A DNA stretch of 64,000 nt from Arthrobacter agilis (GTDB taxonomy: Bacteria; Actinomycetota; Actinomycetes; Actinomycetales; Micrococcaceae), in NCBI RefSeq assembly GCF_006494655.1, contig NZ_VHIM01000001.1, positions 496,001 through 560,000 on the forward strand, written 5' to 3'. Position numbers and translations under genes: made by a program. Positions 45,239 to 54,189 of the stretch are shown here, piece by piece (position 1 is the first letter of the stretch; each line of letters starts with the position of its first letter). The notes beneath the pieces are model-generated. The model was given only the letters and a program-made list of their open reading frames with translations, made no database searches and had not been told where the DNA came from.

Positions 45239-47191
45239 GTGAGCTCCTCCGTACGCCTCCAGTCCCCCGCCGCATCACGCGTCCGGGCCAGGACACGCCT
45301 CGAACGCTGGCTCCTCAACGAGTCCAGCCAACCGGCCGTGCACCAGCCGGAGAAGGCCCGCACCCAGCCCTGGTGGAAAGTGATGTGCCTGACCGGCGTC
45401 GACTATTTCTCCACTCTCGGGTACCAGCCGGCCATCGCCGCCGCGGCCGCCGGCGTCCTCTCTCCCCTGGCGACCCTGATCCTCGTCGCCGTGACGCTGT
45501 TCGGCGCGCTGCCCGTCTACAAACGGGTGGCGTCGGAGAGCCCGCGCGGGGAGGGCTCCATCGCGATGCTCGAGAAGCTGCTGCCCAAGTGGCGCGGCAA
45601 GGTCTTCGTGCTGGTCCTGCTCGGCTTCGCCGCGACGAGTTTCCTCATCACAATGACGCTCTCGGCCGCGGATGCCAGTGCGCACCTCATCGAGAACCCC
45701 TTCGCTCCCGCCTGGCTCCAGGGCCAGGAGATCCTCCTCACGGTGGTGTTCCTGGGCCTGCTCTCGGGCGTGTTCCTGCGCGGCTTCCGCGAGGCCATCG
45801 GGATCGCCGCGGGGCTCGTCGCGATCTTCCTCCTGCTGAACCTCTGCGTCATCTTGGTCTCCGCCGTCCAGATCGTGGGGAACGGCGGTCTCGTGCACGG
45901 CTGGTGGACGGCCCTGACCACGCAGCACGGCAATCCGCTGGTCATGCTCGGCCTCGCCGTCCTGGTGTTCCCGCGCCTGGCCCTCGGGCTCTCCGGCTTC
46001 GAGACCGGCGTCGTCGTCATGCCCCAGATCGAGGGGAAGCCCGGCGACACCGAGCAGGATCCAGCAGGACGCATCGTGGGCGCGCACCGGCTCCTGACCA
46101 CCGCGGCGCTCATCATGAGCGGCTTCCTCGTCACCTCGAGCATCGTCACCACGCTGCTCATCCCGGCGGCAGCCTTCGAGGAGGGCGGACCGGCGAACGG
46201 CAGGGCCCTCGCCTACCTCGCCCACCGGTACCTCGGCGACGGCTTCGGCACCGCCTACGACCTCTCGACCATCGGGATCCTGTGGTTCGCCGGGGCATCG
46301 GCCATGACGGGCCTGCTCAATCTCGTGCCCCGGTACCTGCCGCGCTACGGCATGGCACCTGCCTGGGCCAAGGCCGTGCGGCCCCTCGTGCTGGTCATCA
46401 CCCTCATCGCCGTCGTCGTCACCGTATTCTTCAAGGCCGACGTCGAAGCACAGGGTGGCGCCTACGCCACCGGGGTCCTCGCCCTCATCACCTCGGCGTC
46501 CGTCGCCGTCACGCTCTCTGCGCACCGCAGGAACCAGCGGGGCCTGACGATCGGCTTCGGGACCGCCACCGTGGTCTTCGTGCTGACGACGGCCGTCAAC
46601 ATGATCGAGCGTCCAGACGGCCTCAGGATCGCCGCGTGCTTCATCCTGGGCATCATCGTGATCTCCTTCATCTCCCGATCACGCCGCGCGTTCGAGCTCC
46701 GCGCCACGAGCATCAGGCTGGACGAGGCGGCGCTGTCCTTCGTCAGTTCCCAGGACGACGGCGACATCCTGCTGATCGCGCACGAGCCGAAGCGGCTCAG
46801 CAGTTCGGCGTACCGCCACAAGCTGCAGCACGCCTGCGCCGTCTCGCACTTCCCCGGCACGGCCCGGCCGCTCTTCATCGAGGTGACGGTGGACGATTCC
46901 TCCGATTTCGAGACCGAACTGCGGGTGCGGGGCGTGGTCCGCCACGGCTACCGCGTCCTCGAGGTCCACAGCTCCAACGTGCCCAACACCATCGCGGCGG
47001 TCATGCTGCACATCCGCGACATCACGGGTCTCATGCCGCACGTCTACTTCCGGTGGACGGAGGGGGATCCCGTGGCCAATCTCTTCAAGTTCCTCTTCAC
47101 GGGCGAGGGCGAGATCGCACCGGTGACCCGGGAGGTCCTGCGGGCGGCCGAACCCGACGTGACCCGGCGGCCCTGGGTGCACGTGGGCTGA
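45239..47191 (+). CDS. APC-family amino acid/amine permease with C-terminal soluble domain
   Basis: 650 residues. The first ~480 contain about twelve helices, starting after a polar N-terminus with [40 protein letters not shown] and [16 protein letters not shown] are typical of this permease branch. Residues ~480-650 form a soluble alpha/beta domain ([14 protein letters not shown] through [20 protein letters not shown]), probably regulatory. It is divergent from the ureohydrolase operon and may import its guanidino substrate. GTG at 45239 has no ribosome site, but TACTGT seven bases upstream could be a -10, suggesting a leaderless message. Confidence 0.8.
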   Translation: MSSSVRLQSPAASRVRARTRLERWLLNESSQPAVHQPEKARTQPWWKVMCLTGVDYFSTLGYQPAIAAAAAGVLSPLATLILVAVTLFGALPVYKRVASESPRGEGSIAMLEKLLPKWRGKVFVLVLLGFAATSFLITMTLSAADASAHLIENPFAPAWLQGQEILLTVVFLGLLSGVFLRGFREAIGIAAGLVAIFLLLNLCVILVSAVQIVGNGGLVHGWWTALTTQHGNPLVMLGLAVLVFPRLALGLSGFETGVVVMPQIEGKPGDTEQDPAGRIVGAHRLLTTAALIMSGFLVTSSIVTTLLIPAAAFEEGGPANGRALAYLAHRYLGDGFGTAYDLSTIGILWFAGASAMTGLLNLVPRYLPRYGMAPAWAKAVRPLVLVITLIAVVVTVFFKADVEAQGGAYATGVLALITSASVAVTLSAHRRNQRGLTIGFGTATVVFVLTTAVNMIERPDGLRIAACFILGIIVISFISRSRRAFELRATSIRLDEAALSFVSSQDDGDILLIAHEPKRLSSSAYRHKLQHACAVSHFPGTARPLFIEVTVDDSSDFETELRVRGVVRHGYRVLEVHSSNVPNTIAAVMLHIRDITGLMPHVYFRWTEGDPVANLFKFLFTGEGEIAPVTREVLRAAEPDVTRRPWVHVG

Positions 47192-47198
47192 GCCGCCG

Positions 47199-47777
47199 CT
47201 ACGTGCCCGACGCCGCCGGCACGAGCGTCCACAGCACCACGGCCTCGGAGTCGTCGGGGCTGAGCCAGGTGTGGGGCTCACGCCCCGGGAAGGTCACGGT
47301 GTCACCTGCTGCCAGCTCGTACCGGTCGTTCGGGAAGATCAGGACGAAGCGCCCCGAGACGACGTGCAGGGTTTCCACCTCGCAGTCCACCGAATACAGC
47401 TCGTCCTCCCCCCTGCCGTGGGGCTCGACGACGGCGCGGATCATCTGCAGCCTGCGCTCGGACCGCGCGGTCACGAGCCTCTCGTTGATCCCCTGCCCCC
47501 CGAGGCTGATCCCGGGCGCGTCCCCGAGCCTCGTCAGGTGCGTCTCCGGGACCAGGAAGAGATCCCCGATGGAGATGGACAGCACCTGGCACAGTGTCAC
47601 GAGGGACGCGACCGACGGGGAGGTGAGATCACGCTCCACCCTGCTGAGGAATCCCTTGGTCAGCCCCGTGGAGCCGGCGACCTGCTCGATCGTCATGCGC
47701 TGGGCCTGCCGCGCGGCGCGGATCCTCGATCCGATCGCAACGGGAGCGTTGGTGGGCTCGACGGGCAGGGCCTTCAT
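47199..47777 (-). CDS. XRE-family regulator with C-terminal cupin domain
   Basis: 192 residues. The helix-turn-helix is at residues 16-72 (MTIEQVAGSTGLTKGFLSRV, then SPSVASLVTLCQVLSISIGD) and a cupin barrel follows (VDCEVETLHVVSGRFVLIFP and AAGDTVTFPGREPHTWLSP). Regulators of this kind (PuuR-like) often control amine or amino-acid catabolism. It faces the sodium-solute symporter gene and two palindromes occupy the space between, so it probably controls that transporter and perhaps the whole 42350-49481 locus. AGGAGAGGA precedes the ATG. Confidence 0.9.
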   Translation of the reverse strand: MKALPVEPTNAPVAIGSRIRAARQAQRMTIEQVAGSTGLTKGFLSRVERDLTSPSVASLVTLCQVLSISIGDLFLVPETHLTRLGDAPGISLGGQGINERLVTARSERRLQMIRAVVEPHGRGEDELYSVDCEVETLHVVSGRFVLIFPNDRYELAAGDTVTFPGREPHTWLSPDDSEAVVLWTLVPAASGT

Positions 47778-47877
47778 GCGTGTCCTCTCCTACAGCGTCC
47801 CGGGGCAGGGCATCTCAGGAAGCATATCCGTCACACCGCCATCACGAGGGCGACACATCGGCCTGCCACGATTGACG

Positions 47878-47921
47878 CGTGACTCGCGTCACGAGTAGCT
47901 TACTGGGCAACAACGGTTGCC
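47878..47921. promoter_or_regulatory. Two adjacent palindromes, candidate XRE-cupin operators
   Basis: CGTGAC-TCGC-GTCACG (47878-47893) and GGCAAC-AACG-GTTGCC (47906-47921) are perfect palindromes with 6-base arms and 4-base centres, 28 bases apart centre to centre. They lie between the divergent regulator and symporter starts. Confidence 0.5.
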
Positions 47922-47960
47922 TGCTAGGCATCCAATCGCTATCGAACGAAGGGCCCCCTC

Positions 47961-49481
47961 ATGCAGGCACTCAACATCGCGATCGTGGTGGTCTACCTGG
48001 CCGCCATGCTCGGCTTCGGCTGGTGGGGCAAATCCCGCACCCGGAACGCCAGCGACTACCTCGTCGCCGGCCGACGCCTCGGCCCGCTCCTCTACACCGG
48101 CACCATGGCCGCCGTCGTGCTCGGCGGCGCCTCGACCGTGGGCGGTGTGGGCCTCGGCTACCAGTACGGCATCTCCGGGATGTGGCTCGTCGTGGCGATC
48201 GGCACGGGCGTGCTGCTGCTGAGCCTGCTCTTCGCCCCCACCATCCAGCGTCTCAAGATCTACACCGTCTCGCAGATGCTCACCCTGCGCTACGGCCACC
48301 GGGCCACGCGCGTGTCCGGGATCGTGATGCTCGCCTACACCCTCATGCTCTGCGCCACTTCGACGGGCGCCTACGCCACCATCTTCGTGGTCCTGTTCGG
48401 GTGGGACCGGGCGGCATCGATCGCCGTCGGCGGCGCGATCGTCCTGGTCTACTCCACGATCGGCGGGATGTGGTCCATCACGCTGGCCGACATGGCGCAG
48501 TTCGTCATCAAGACCATCGGCGTCTTCGCCCTGATGCTGCCCTTCTCGCTCCAGGCCGCCGGCGGCTTCGACGGGATCCGCGAGCGCGCGGGAACCGAGT
48601 TCTTTAGCATCACGGGCATCGGCGCGCAGAGCATCATCACCTACTTCGTCGTCTACACGCTCGGGCTGCTGATCGGCCAGGACATCTGGCAGCGCGTCTT
48701 CACAGCGCGGACGCCGGAGATCGCCCGCTGGGGCGGCTCCGCCGCCGGCGTCTACTGCATCCTCTACGGCGTGGCCGGGGCCGTCATCGGCATGAGCGCG
48801 AGCGTCATCCTGCCCGCGATCGAGTCGCGGGACGATGTCTACGCGGATGTCGCGCTCAACGTCCTGCCGATCGGCGTGGGCGGGCTCGTGCTCGCCGCCG
48901 CGGTGGCAGCCATGATGTCCACGGCGTCCGGGGCCCTCATCGCGGCAGCGACCGTGGCCCGCACCGACGTCGTCCCGTTCGTGGCGGGCTGGTCCCGTGG
49001 AGGGCGACGCGCCACGAGCGTCGTCGACGGTCGGGAGCAGGTGACCGAGGACCATGACGTCGCGTCGAGCCGCTGGTGGGTCCTCGGCCTTGGGCTCGTG
49101 ACGATCGCCCTCGCCGTGATCGTGCAGGACGTGGTCGCCGCACTCACCATCGCCTACGACATCCTCGTTGGCGGACTCCTCATCGCGATTCTCGGTGGCC
49201 TCGTCTGGCGCCGCGGCAACGGGATCGGCGCGGGGGCTTCGATGGCCGCCGGCACCGTGGTCACGCTCGCGGTCATGGCCTTCCTCGAGATCACGGCCGA
49301 GGCACGCTACGACGGCATCTACGCCAACGAACCGATCTACTTCGGCCTGGCGGCGTCGCTGATCGTGTACGTGGCCGTCTCGCTCATGACCCGGCCCACG
49401 GACCCCCGGGTGATGGATGCCTGGGACCGCCGCGTGGCCGGCGATGTGCCCGAGGACACCCCCCAGGAGTCGATGCACTGA
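47961..49481 (+). CDS. Sodium:solute symporter (SSS family)
   Basis: 506 residues with about thirteen helices. RNASDYLVAGRRLGPLLYTG near residue 28, LGGASTVGGVGLGYQYGISG, and the long TLADMAQFVIKTIGVFALML helix are SSS-family hallmarks; sodium-site Ser/Thr residues lie in AAAVAAMMSTASGALIAA. It imports a small organic solute with Na+. Location beside the XRE-cupin regulator and the ureohydrolase/decarboxylase genes suggests an amine, amino acid or guanidino compound. GAAGGG precedes the ATG and a strong terminator follows. Confidence 0.9.
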   Translation: MQALNIAIVVVYLAAMLGFGWWGKSRTRNASDYLVAGRRLGPLLYTGTMAAVVLGGASTVGGVGLGYQYGISGMWLVVAIGTGVLLLSLLFAPTIQRLKIYTVSQMLTLRYGHRATRVSGIVMLAYTLMLCATSTGAYATIFVVLFGWDRAASIAVGGAIVLVYSTIGGMWSITLADMAQFVIKTIGVFALMLPFSLQAAGGFDGIRERAGTEFFSITGIGAQSIITYFVVYTLGLLIGQDIWQRVFTARTPEIARWGGSAAGVYCILYGVAGAVIGMSASVILPAIESRDDVYADVALNVLPIGVGGLVLAAAVAAMMSTASGALIAAATVARTDVVPFVAGWSRGGRRATSVVDGREQVTEDHDVASSRWWVLGLGLVTIALAVIVQDVVAALTIAYDILVGGLLIAILGGLVWRRGNGIGAGASMAAGTVVTLAVMAFLEITAEARYDGIYANEPIYFGLAASLIVYVAVSLMTRPTDPRVMDAWDRRVAGDVPEDTPQESMH

Positions 49482-49489
49482 GCTCCCGG

Positions 49490-49525
49490 CCCGCGGGACC
49501 GCACTGCGCGTGCCGGTCCCGCGGG
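49490..49525. terminator. Bidirectional terminator after the SSS symporter
   Basis: Perfect 12-base arms CCCGCGGGACCG (49490-49501) and CGGTCCCGCGGG (49514-49525) between convergent genes. Confidence 0.75.
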
Positions 49526-49532
49526 AGGCCGA

Positions 49533-50969
49533 TCAGTCCTCGGCCGGGGATGATCCGCTACGACCCCATCGCCGGCTCCTCCGGCCACGACGCGCGCCGG
49601 TGTCCGGCACGTCAGCGGCAGTGCCGGTGCCGGTGTCGGCGTCGTGCACGTCAGCGGCAGCGGCAGCGCCTGCATCGTGCCCGGAGTCAGAGCCGGTGTC
49701 CTTTCCGTCGGTGTCGTACCCCTCGACGCGCCGCTCCTGCGTGCCGGGACGCTCATCGGCTTCCGCGACGGCGACGGCGGCCGCCTCCTCCTTCTCGGCA
49801 TGCTCGTGCTTGGGTGTGGAGCTGAGGCCGTGACCGGTCTCGTCGAGCGCCGTGCGCCGCTCGGCGTCCTCCACCTCCTCGTCCGTGATGTCCTCGTCCC
49901 GCTCCTCGTTCCAGGCCTTGATCGCGGCCCAGCCGACGGCGGCCACCGGCACGGAGAGGATGGCGCCGATGATGCCGGCGAGGATGGTCCCGGCCGTGAG
50001 GGCAACCAGGATGACGAGCGCGTGGACCTGCAGCGTGCGGCCCATCACCACGGGCTGGAGGAAGTTGCCCTCGAGCTGGTTGACCACGATGACGGCGATC
50101 ACGACCAGGAGCGCCACGAACGGCCCGTTGGCCACGAGGGCGATCAGGGCGGCGAGCACCCCGGCGAGCGTGGCGCCGACGAGCGGGACGAAGGCACCGA
50201 CGAAGACGATCGCGGCCAGCGGCAGTGCGAGCGGGACATCGAGGAAGAACAGGGCGAGACCGATGAACAGCGAGTCGACCAGCGCCACGATCGCGGTTCC
50301 GCGCACGTACCCGCCGAGGACGGCCATGCTGCTGTAGCCCACCCGACGCGCCTTCACGAGCCGCTTGCCCTTGAACGCGCGCAGCATGAAGGCCCAGATC
50401 TTCTCGCCGTCCTTCAGGAAGAAGAACAGGATGACCACCATGAGCAGCGCTCCGGCCACGAAGTTACCGGCGGCACTGAGCCCCGAGATCGCCCCGGCAC
50501 CCACGGTGCTGCTCGTGGCGAAGTCCACCACCCAGTCACGGGCCTGCTGGATCTGCGCGTCGTCGACCGGGATGGGTCCGTTCTGCACGAAGGCGTAGAG
50601 CTTGTCGAAGCCTTCGGTCGCGCTGGTCGCCAGCTCGTCCGCCTGACCCATCACGGCGAAGACGATCCCCGTGATGAGACCACCGAAGATCAGCAGGAGG
50701 AGCAGGAAGGAGACCGCGGTGGCCAGGGACGCATTCCACCCCTTCCGGCGCAACCAGTTGACGAACGGACCGATCGCCGCGGCCAGGATCAGGGCCAGAA
50801 GCATCGGGATGACCACGAGCCTCACCTGGATGAGCGCATAGACGGCCACCACGGCGAGCACCAGGAGCAGGAGCACCTGGGCAGCCCTGGTGCCGGCTTT
50901 CCCCAGGCTGTCTCGCCATGGGTCCTGTCGAGCGGGGGTGTCCGCCCCCGGATACTGGGATCGGGTCAT
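49533..50969 (-). CDS. AI-2E family transporter (YdiK/PerM-like)
   Basis: 478 residues. About eight helices occupy residues 28-365; VRLVVIPMLLALILAAAIGP, FFFLKDGEKIWAFMLRAFKG and PLVGATLAGVLAALIAL are conserved family segments. The last ~115 residues are a disordered acidic tail ending in an Arg-rich RRGRRSRRWGRSG stretch. Members export autoinducer-2 in a few species, act as Na+/H+ antiporters in others, and are mostly uncharacterised. It overlaps the acyl-CoA ligase by ATGA; whether they share a pathway is unclear. Confidence 0.9.
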   Translation of the reverse strand: MTRSQYPGADTPARQDPWRDSLGKAGTRAAQVLLLLVLAVVAVYALIQVRLVVIPMLLALILAAAIGPFVNWLRRKGWNASLATAVSFLLLLLIFGGLITGIVFAVMGQADELATSATEGFDKLYAFVQNGPIPVDDAQIQQARDWVVDFATSSTVGAGAISGLSAAGNFVAGALLMVVILFFFLKDGEKIWAFMLRAFKGKRLVKARRVGYSSMAVLGGYVRGTAIVALVDSLFIGLALFFLDVPLALPLAAIVFVGAFVPLVGATLAGVLAALIALVANGPFVALLVVIAVIVVNQLEGNFLQPVVMGRTLQVHALVILVALTAGTILAGIIGAILSVPVAAVGWAAIKAWNEERDEDITDEEVEDAERRTALDETGHGLSSTPKHEHAEKEEAAAVAVAEADERPGTQERRVEGYDTDGKDTGSDSGHDAGAAAAADVHDADTGTGTAADVPDTGARRGRRSRRWGRSGSSPAED

Positions 50970-52693
50970 CGTCTGTCACTTCCTTCGGCACGGGGGCCAT
51001 CGTTGAGCAGTTGCGTGCGCACCTCGCGTCGGAGGATCTTGCCGATCAGGGATCGTGGCAGGTCCTCGACCTGGACGATGGTGCGCGGGACCTTGTAGGC
51101 GGCGAGTGCATCGCGACACCGGGACCGTACATCCTCGACGTCGAGGATCGCCCCCTCGGAGAGCACGACGACGGCGGTCACGTCCTCGCCGCCGCCGCGT
51201 CCGGGAAGGCCCACCACGGCCGCGTCGCGGACACTCGGATGGGTCTTCAGGACGTCCTCCACCTCGCTCGGCGCCACGTTGAAGCCACCCGTGATGATGA
51301 GTTCCTTGATGCGGTCCACGATGGTCAGGAAACCGTCGTCGTCCATCCGTACGATGTCGCCGGTCCGGAACCACTCGCCGTCGATCAGCGCGGCGTGTGT
51401 CTCGTCCGGCCTGCGCCAGTAGCCCTGGAACACCTGCGGCCCACGGATGAGGAGCTCGCCCGGCTCGCCGGGCGATCGGTCGGTCGAGGGCTCGTCCGGG
51501 TCCACGATGCGGACATCCGTGCCGGGGAACGGGACGCCGACCGTCCCGGGACGCCGGGTGGGCCCGATCGGGTTGCCTGCAGCGACGGGCGAGGTCTCGG
51601 TGAGTCCGTATCCCTCGATGAGGTAGCCCCCCGTCGCTGCTTCCCAGGTCTCCACCGTCGACTGCGGGAGGTTCATGGCGCCGGAGATCGCGAACCTGAT
51701 GCTGGTGAGGTCCACGCCCCGTTCGTCAGCCGCAGCGGCGAGCCGCTCGTAGATCGGTGGGACGGCGGGCAGGAACGTGGGCGGACTCTTCTTCACGGCA
51801 TCGAGTACCAGGCCCACGTCGAAGCGGGGGAACAGCACGAGCTTGGCCCCGATGCTCATCGCGAAGGTGAGGCACAGGGTCAGGCCGTACGCGTGGAACA
51901 TGGGCAGGACGGCGTAGACCGTCTCACGGCCGGTCTCCAGCCCGGGCACCCATGCCCGGCCCTGGGCGGCGTTGGCCAGGAGGTTACGGTGCGTGAGCAC
52001 CGCTCCTTTGGGGATGCCGGTGGTGCCGCTCGTGTACTGCAGGACGGCGGTGTCCGTGGCCGCGGGTCGGGGGTGCCTGCGCGTGAGGGGTTTGTGCCGG
52101 AGCAGCTCCTGCCAACGCACCGTCCTTCGGGGTCCGGTCAGCTTCTCCGTCGTGGTCAGCGCCTTCCGCGCATCGCGCGCGCGGCGCACGGGCAGCGTGA
52201 GGGCGAGCCGACGCGATGCGGGCATGGCGCTGATGAGGTCCACCGTCACCACGGCCGTGACCCGGATGTCCTCGGGAAGCCGCTGGATCCGGGGCACCAC
52301 GCGATCCCACACGATCGCGACCTTCGCCCCGTGGTCCTCGAACTGGTGCCGCAGCTCCCGGTCCGTGTACAGCGGATTGTGCTCGACCACGATCGCGCCG
52401 AGGCGCAGTACCGCATAGAACGCGATGATGTGCTGCGGGCAGTTGGGCAGCACGAGCGCCACGCGGTCCCCCGCCGTCACCCCGAGGGCACGCAGGCCCG
52501 CCGCGGCGCGGTCGACGGCGGCGCCCAGCTCCCGGTAGGTGGTCGGTGCTCCGAAGAACTCGAGCGCGACGGCCGAGCGGTAGGTCCGTACGGAGTCCTC
52601 GAGGAGATCCGGAAGACTGCCCTCGGGTACGACGAAGGTGCGGGGCACCCCCGGCGCATAACTCGCCAGCCAGGGTCGGCCTGCCAGATTCAT
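50966..52693 (-). CDS. Long-chain fatty acid-CoA ligase / AMP-binding enzyme
   Basis: 575 residues of the acyl-adenylate family. Motifs: YTSGTTGIPKGAVLTHRNL near residue 217 (P-loop), EGYGLTETSP, DGEWFRTGD, and DRIKELIITGGFNV with SLIGKILRRE near the end, including the catalytic Lys. It activates a carboxylic acid as acyl-AMP and then acyl-CoA. The FadD-like DVRIVDPDE segment and size support a medium- to long-chain fatty acid. The start ATG at 52693 follows AGGAAGC. The upstream region is shared with the divergent manganese-responsive exporter. Confidence 0.9.
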   Translation of the reverse strand: MNLAGRPWLASYAPGVPRTFVVPEGSLPDLLEDSVRTYRSAVALEFFGAPTTYRELGAAVDRAAAGLRALGVTAGDRVALVLPNCPQHIIAFYAVLRLGAIVVEHNPLYTDRELRHQFEDHGAKVAIVWDRVVPRIQRLPEDIRVTAVVTVDLISAMPASRRLALTLPVRRARDARKALTTTEKLTGPRRTVRWQELLRHKPLTRRHPRPAATDTAVLQYTSGTTGIPKGAVLTHRNLLANAAQGRAWVPGLETGRETVYAVLPMFHAYGLTLCLTFAMSIGAKLVLFPRFDVGLVLDAVKKSPPTFLPAVPPIYERLAAAADERGVDLTSIRFAISGAMNLPQSTVETWEAATGGYLIEGYGLTETSPVAAGNPIGPTRRPGTVGVPFPGTDVRIVDPDEPSTDRSPGEPGELLIRGPQVFQGYWRRPDETHAALIDGEWFRTGDIVRMDDDGFLTIVDRIKELIITGGFNVAPSEVEDVLKTHPSVRDAAVVGLPGRGGGEDVTAVVVLSEGAILDVEDVRSRCRDALAAYKVPRTIVQVEDLPRSLIGKILRREVRTQLLNDGPRAEGSDRR

Positions 52694-52796
52694 AAGCCTG
52701 CTTCCTGTCGTCCGTCCGACTCTATCGCGCGTCGGAACGACACGGTACCCGAAGCGCGGCGCCTCACCGTCGCGCGCGCACCCCGGCCCGCCGATG

Positions 52797-52842
52797 CTCC
52801 GGCGCTCCGGCGCTCCGGCGCTCCGGCGCTCCGGCGCTCCGG
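52797..52842. repeat. 8-bp tandem repeat array upstream of the manganese riboswitch
   Basis: Five exact copies of CTCCGGCG (52797-52836) plus a partial sixth end immediately before TAGGAT (52843-52848), the likely -10 of the riboswitch transcript. The -35 position would fall inside the array. Confidence 0.85.
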
Positions 52843-52852
52843 TAGGATGGTC

Positions 52853-52972
52853 GGGCGAAGGGGAGTAGCTCCGCATCCGCTGGATGTGCGGCTTGTCGAC
52901 ATACTGGCACCGAGGGTGCCCGGCAATCCACCGGCTCAGCCGGCGAGCGAGACCTTCGGCCGAGATGACGCA
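52853..52972 (+). ncRNA. yybP-ykoY manganese riboswitch
   Basis: The conserved elements of the Mn2+-sensing yybP-ykoY class appear in order: AAGGGGAGTAGC (52858-52869), CGACATACTGG (52898-52908) and GAGACCTTCGGCCG (52949-52962), separated by GC stems. The last matches the paired loop (GAGACCTTTGCC in E. coli alx) that forms the metal site with the first. A -10 (TAGGAT, 52843-52848) lies just upstream. Manganese binding should switch on the downstream ferritin-like/VIT1 exporter. Boundaries are approximate. Confidence 0.87.
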
Positions 52973-53043
52973 CCTGCGATCCCCGGCCGGAGCTCCAGCT
53001 TCGGGACGGGAGCGCACGCACCCGAACAACCGGAGTACACCCC

Positions 53044-54189
53044 GTGAACAGCCAGGAATCCATGCCCGACCCCACCCCTGACCCGTCGTCGGTCCCTAGC
53101 GGCGGCCAGGGTCCCTCCCGCCAGGACATCCGACGCTGGCGCCAGTACCTCGCCGACGAGCGGGGTGAGGCGGCGACCTACCGCGACCTGGCCCACCGGA
53201 GGACGGGCGAGGAGCGGGAGATCCTCCTCGGGCTCGCCGAGGCGGAGGGGCGCCACGAGGCCCACTGGCTGGCCCTCCTCGGCAACGACGTCGGCCGGCC
53301 GCTCCGCCCATCGCTGCGCAACCGCATCCTCGGCGTCCTCGCCCGGCGGTTCGGCTCCGTCTTCGTCCTGGCCCTCGCACAGCGTGCGGAGGGCCGCTCC
53401 CCCTACGGCACCGATCCCTCTGCCACGAGCGCCATGGTGGCGGACGAGCAGATCCACGAGGAAGTGGTGCGCGGCCTCGCCACCCGAGGGCGCAACAGAC
53501 TCTCCGGGAATTTCCGGGCAGCGGTCTTCGGGGCGAACGACGGCCTGGTCAGCAACCTGGCCCTCGTCATGGGCATCGGCGCCACGGGCGTCTCCACCTC
53601 CTTCATCCTGTTCAGCGGACTGGCCGGGCTGCTGGCCGGAGCACTGTCCATGGGCGCGGGAGAGTACGTGTCGGTCCGGTCGCAGCGCGAACTCCTGTCG
53701 GCCACACGACCCACACAGATCACGCTGACCGCCGCCAAGGAACTGGACATCGCGGCGAACGAGCTCGTCCTGGTCTACCGGGCACGGGGCATGACCCCGG
53801 CGGCGGCCGAACACCGCGCCGCCGAACGGCTGGGCCTGTACACGTGCGACTGCGATCCGAGTTTCTCGCTCCAGCCGGAGGAGGACGAGGCCGTCGATCA
53901 GCACGAGGCCGTGGGCACGGGCCTCGGCGCGGCGGCGTCGAGCTTCTGCTTCTTCGCCTCGGGCGCGATCATCCCGGTCCTGCCCTATCTCCTGGGGATG
54001 AGCGGCCTCTCGGCGGTCGTCGTCGCCTGCGCCCTCGTGGGTCTGGCCCTGCTGGCGACCGGCGCCGTCGTCGCCCTGTTGTCCGGGGCCTCCCCCCTCC
54101 GCCTCGCCCTGCGTCAACTCGCCATCGGCATGGGCGCGGCCGCCGTCACCTACGCGCTGGGACTGCTGTTCGGCACCTCGGTCGGCTAG
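53044..54189 (+). CDS. Ferritin-like/VIT1 family metal transporter (MbfA-like, likely Mn/Fe exporter)
   Basis: 381 residues in two parts. Residues ~25-140 are a ferritin-like helical domain (YLADERGEAATYRDLAHRRT, then LAEAEGRHEAHW and ADEQIHEEVV, with Glu/His metal ligands). From ~155 a VIT1/CCC1 membrane domain follows (AAVFGANDGLVSNLALVMGI, ALSMGAGEYVSVRSQREL, five helices). The same fusion occurs in MbfA iron exporters of rhizobia. The upstream manganese riboswitch indicates export of excess Mn2+ as its main role here. GTG at 53044 has GGAG eight bases before. Its stop shares CTAG with the convergent SRPBCC gene. Confidence 0.92.
   Translation: MNSQESMPDPTPDPSSVPSGGQGPSRQDIRRWRQYLADERGEAATYRDLAHRRTGEEREILLGLAEAEGRHEAHWLALLGNDVGRPLRPSLRNRILGVLARRFGSVFVLALAQRAEGRSPYGTDPSATSAMVADEQIHEEVVRGLATRGRNRLSGNFRAAVFGANDGLVSNLALVMGIGATGVSTSFILFSGLAGLLAGALSMGAGEYVSVRSQRELLSATRPTQITLTAAKELDIAANELVLVYRARGMTPAAAEHRAAERLGLYTCDCDPSFSLQPEEDEAVDQHEAVGTGLGAAASSFCFFASGAIIPVLPYLLGMSGLSAVVVACALVGLALLATGAVVALLSGASPLRLALRQLAIGMGAAAVTYALGLLFGTSVG

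Noticed and set aside
52797..52842. CRISPR-like array
   Set aside because: The units are 8 bp with no spacers, and no cas gene is present. The other short arrays (23290, 60694) are likewise simple tandem repeats.
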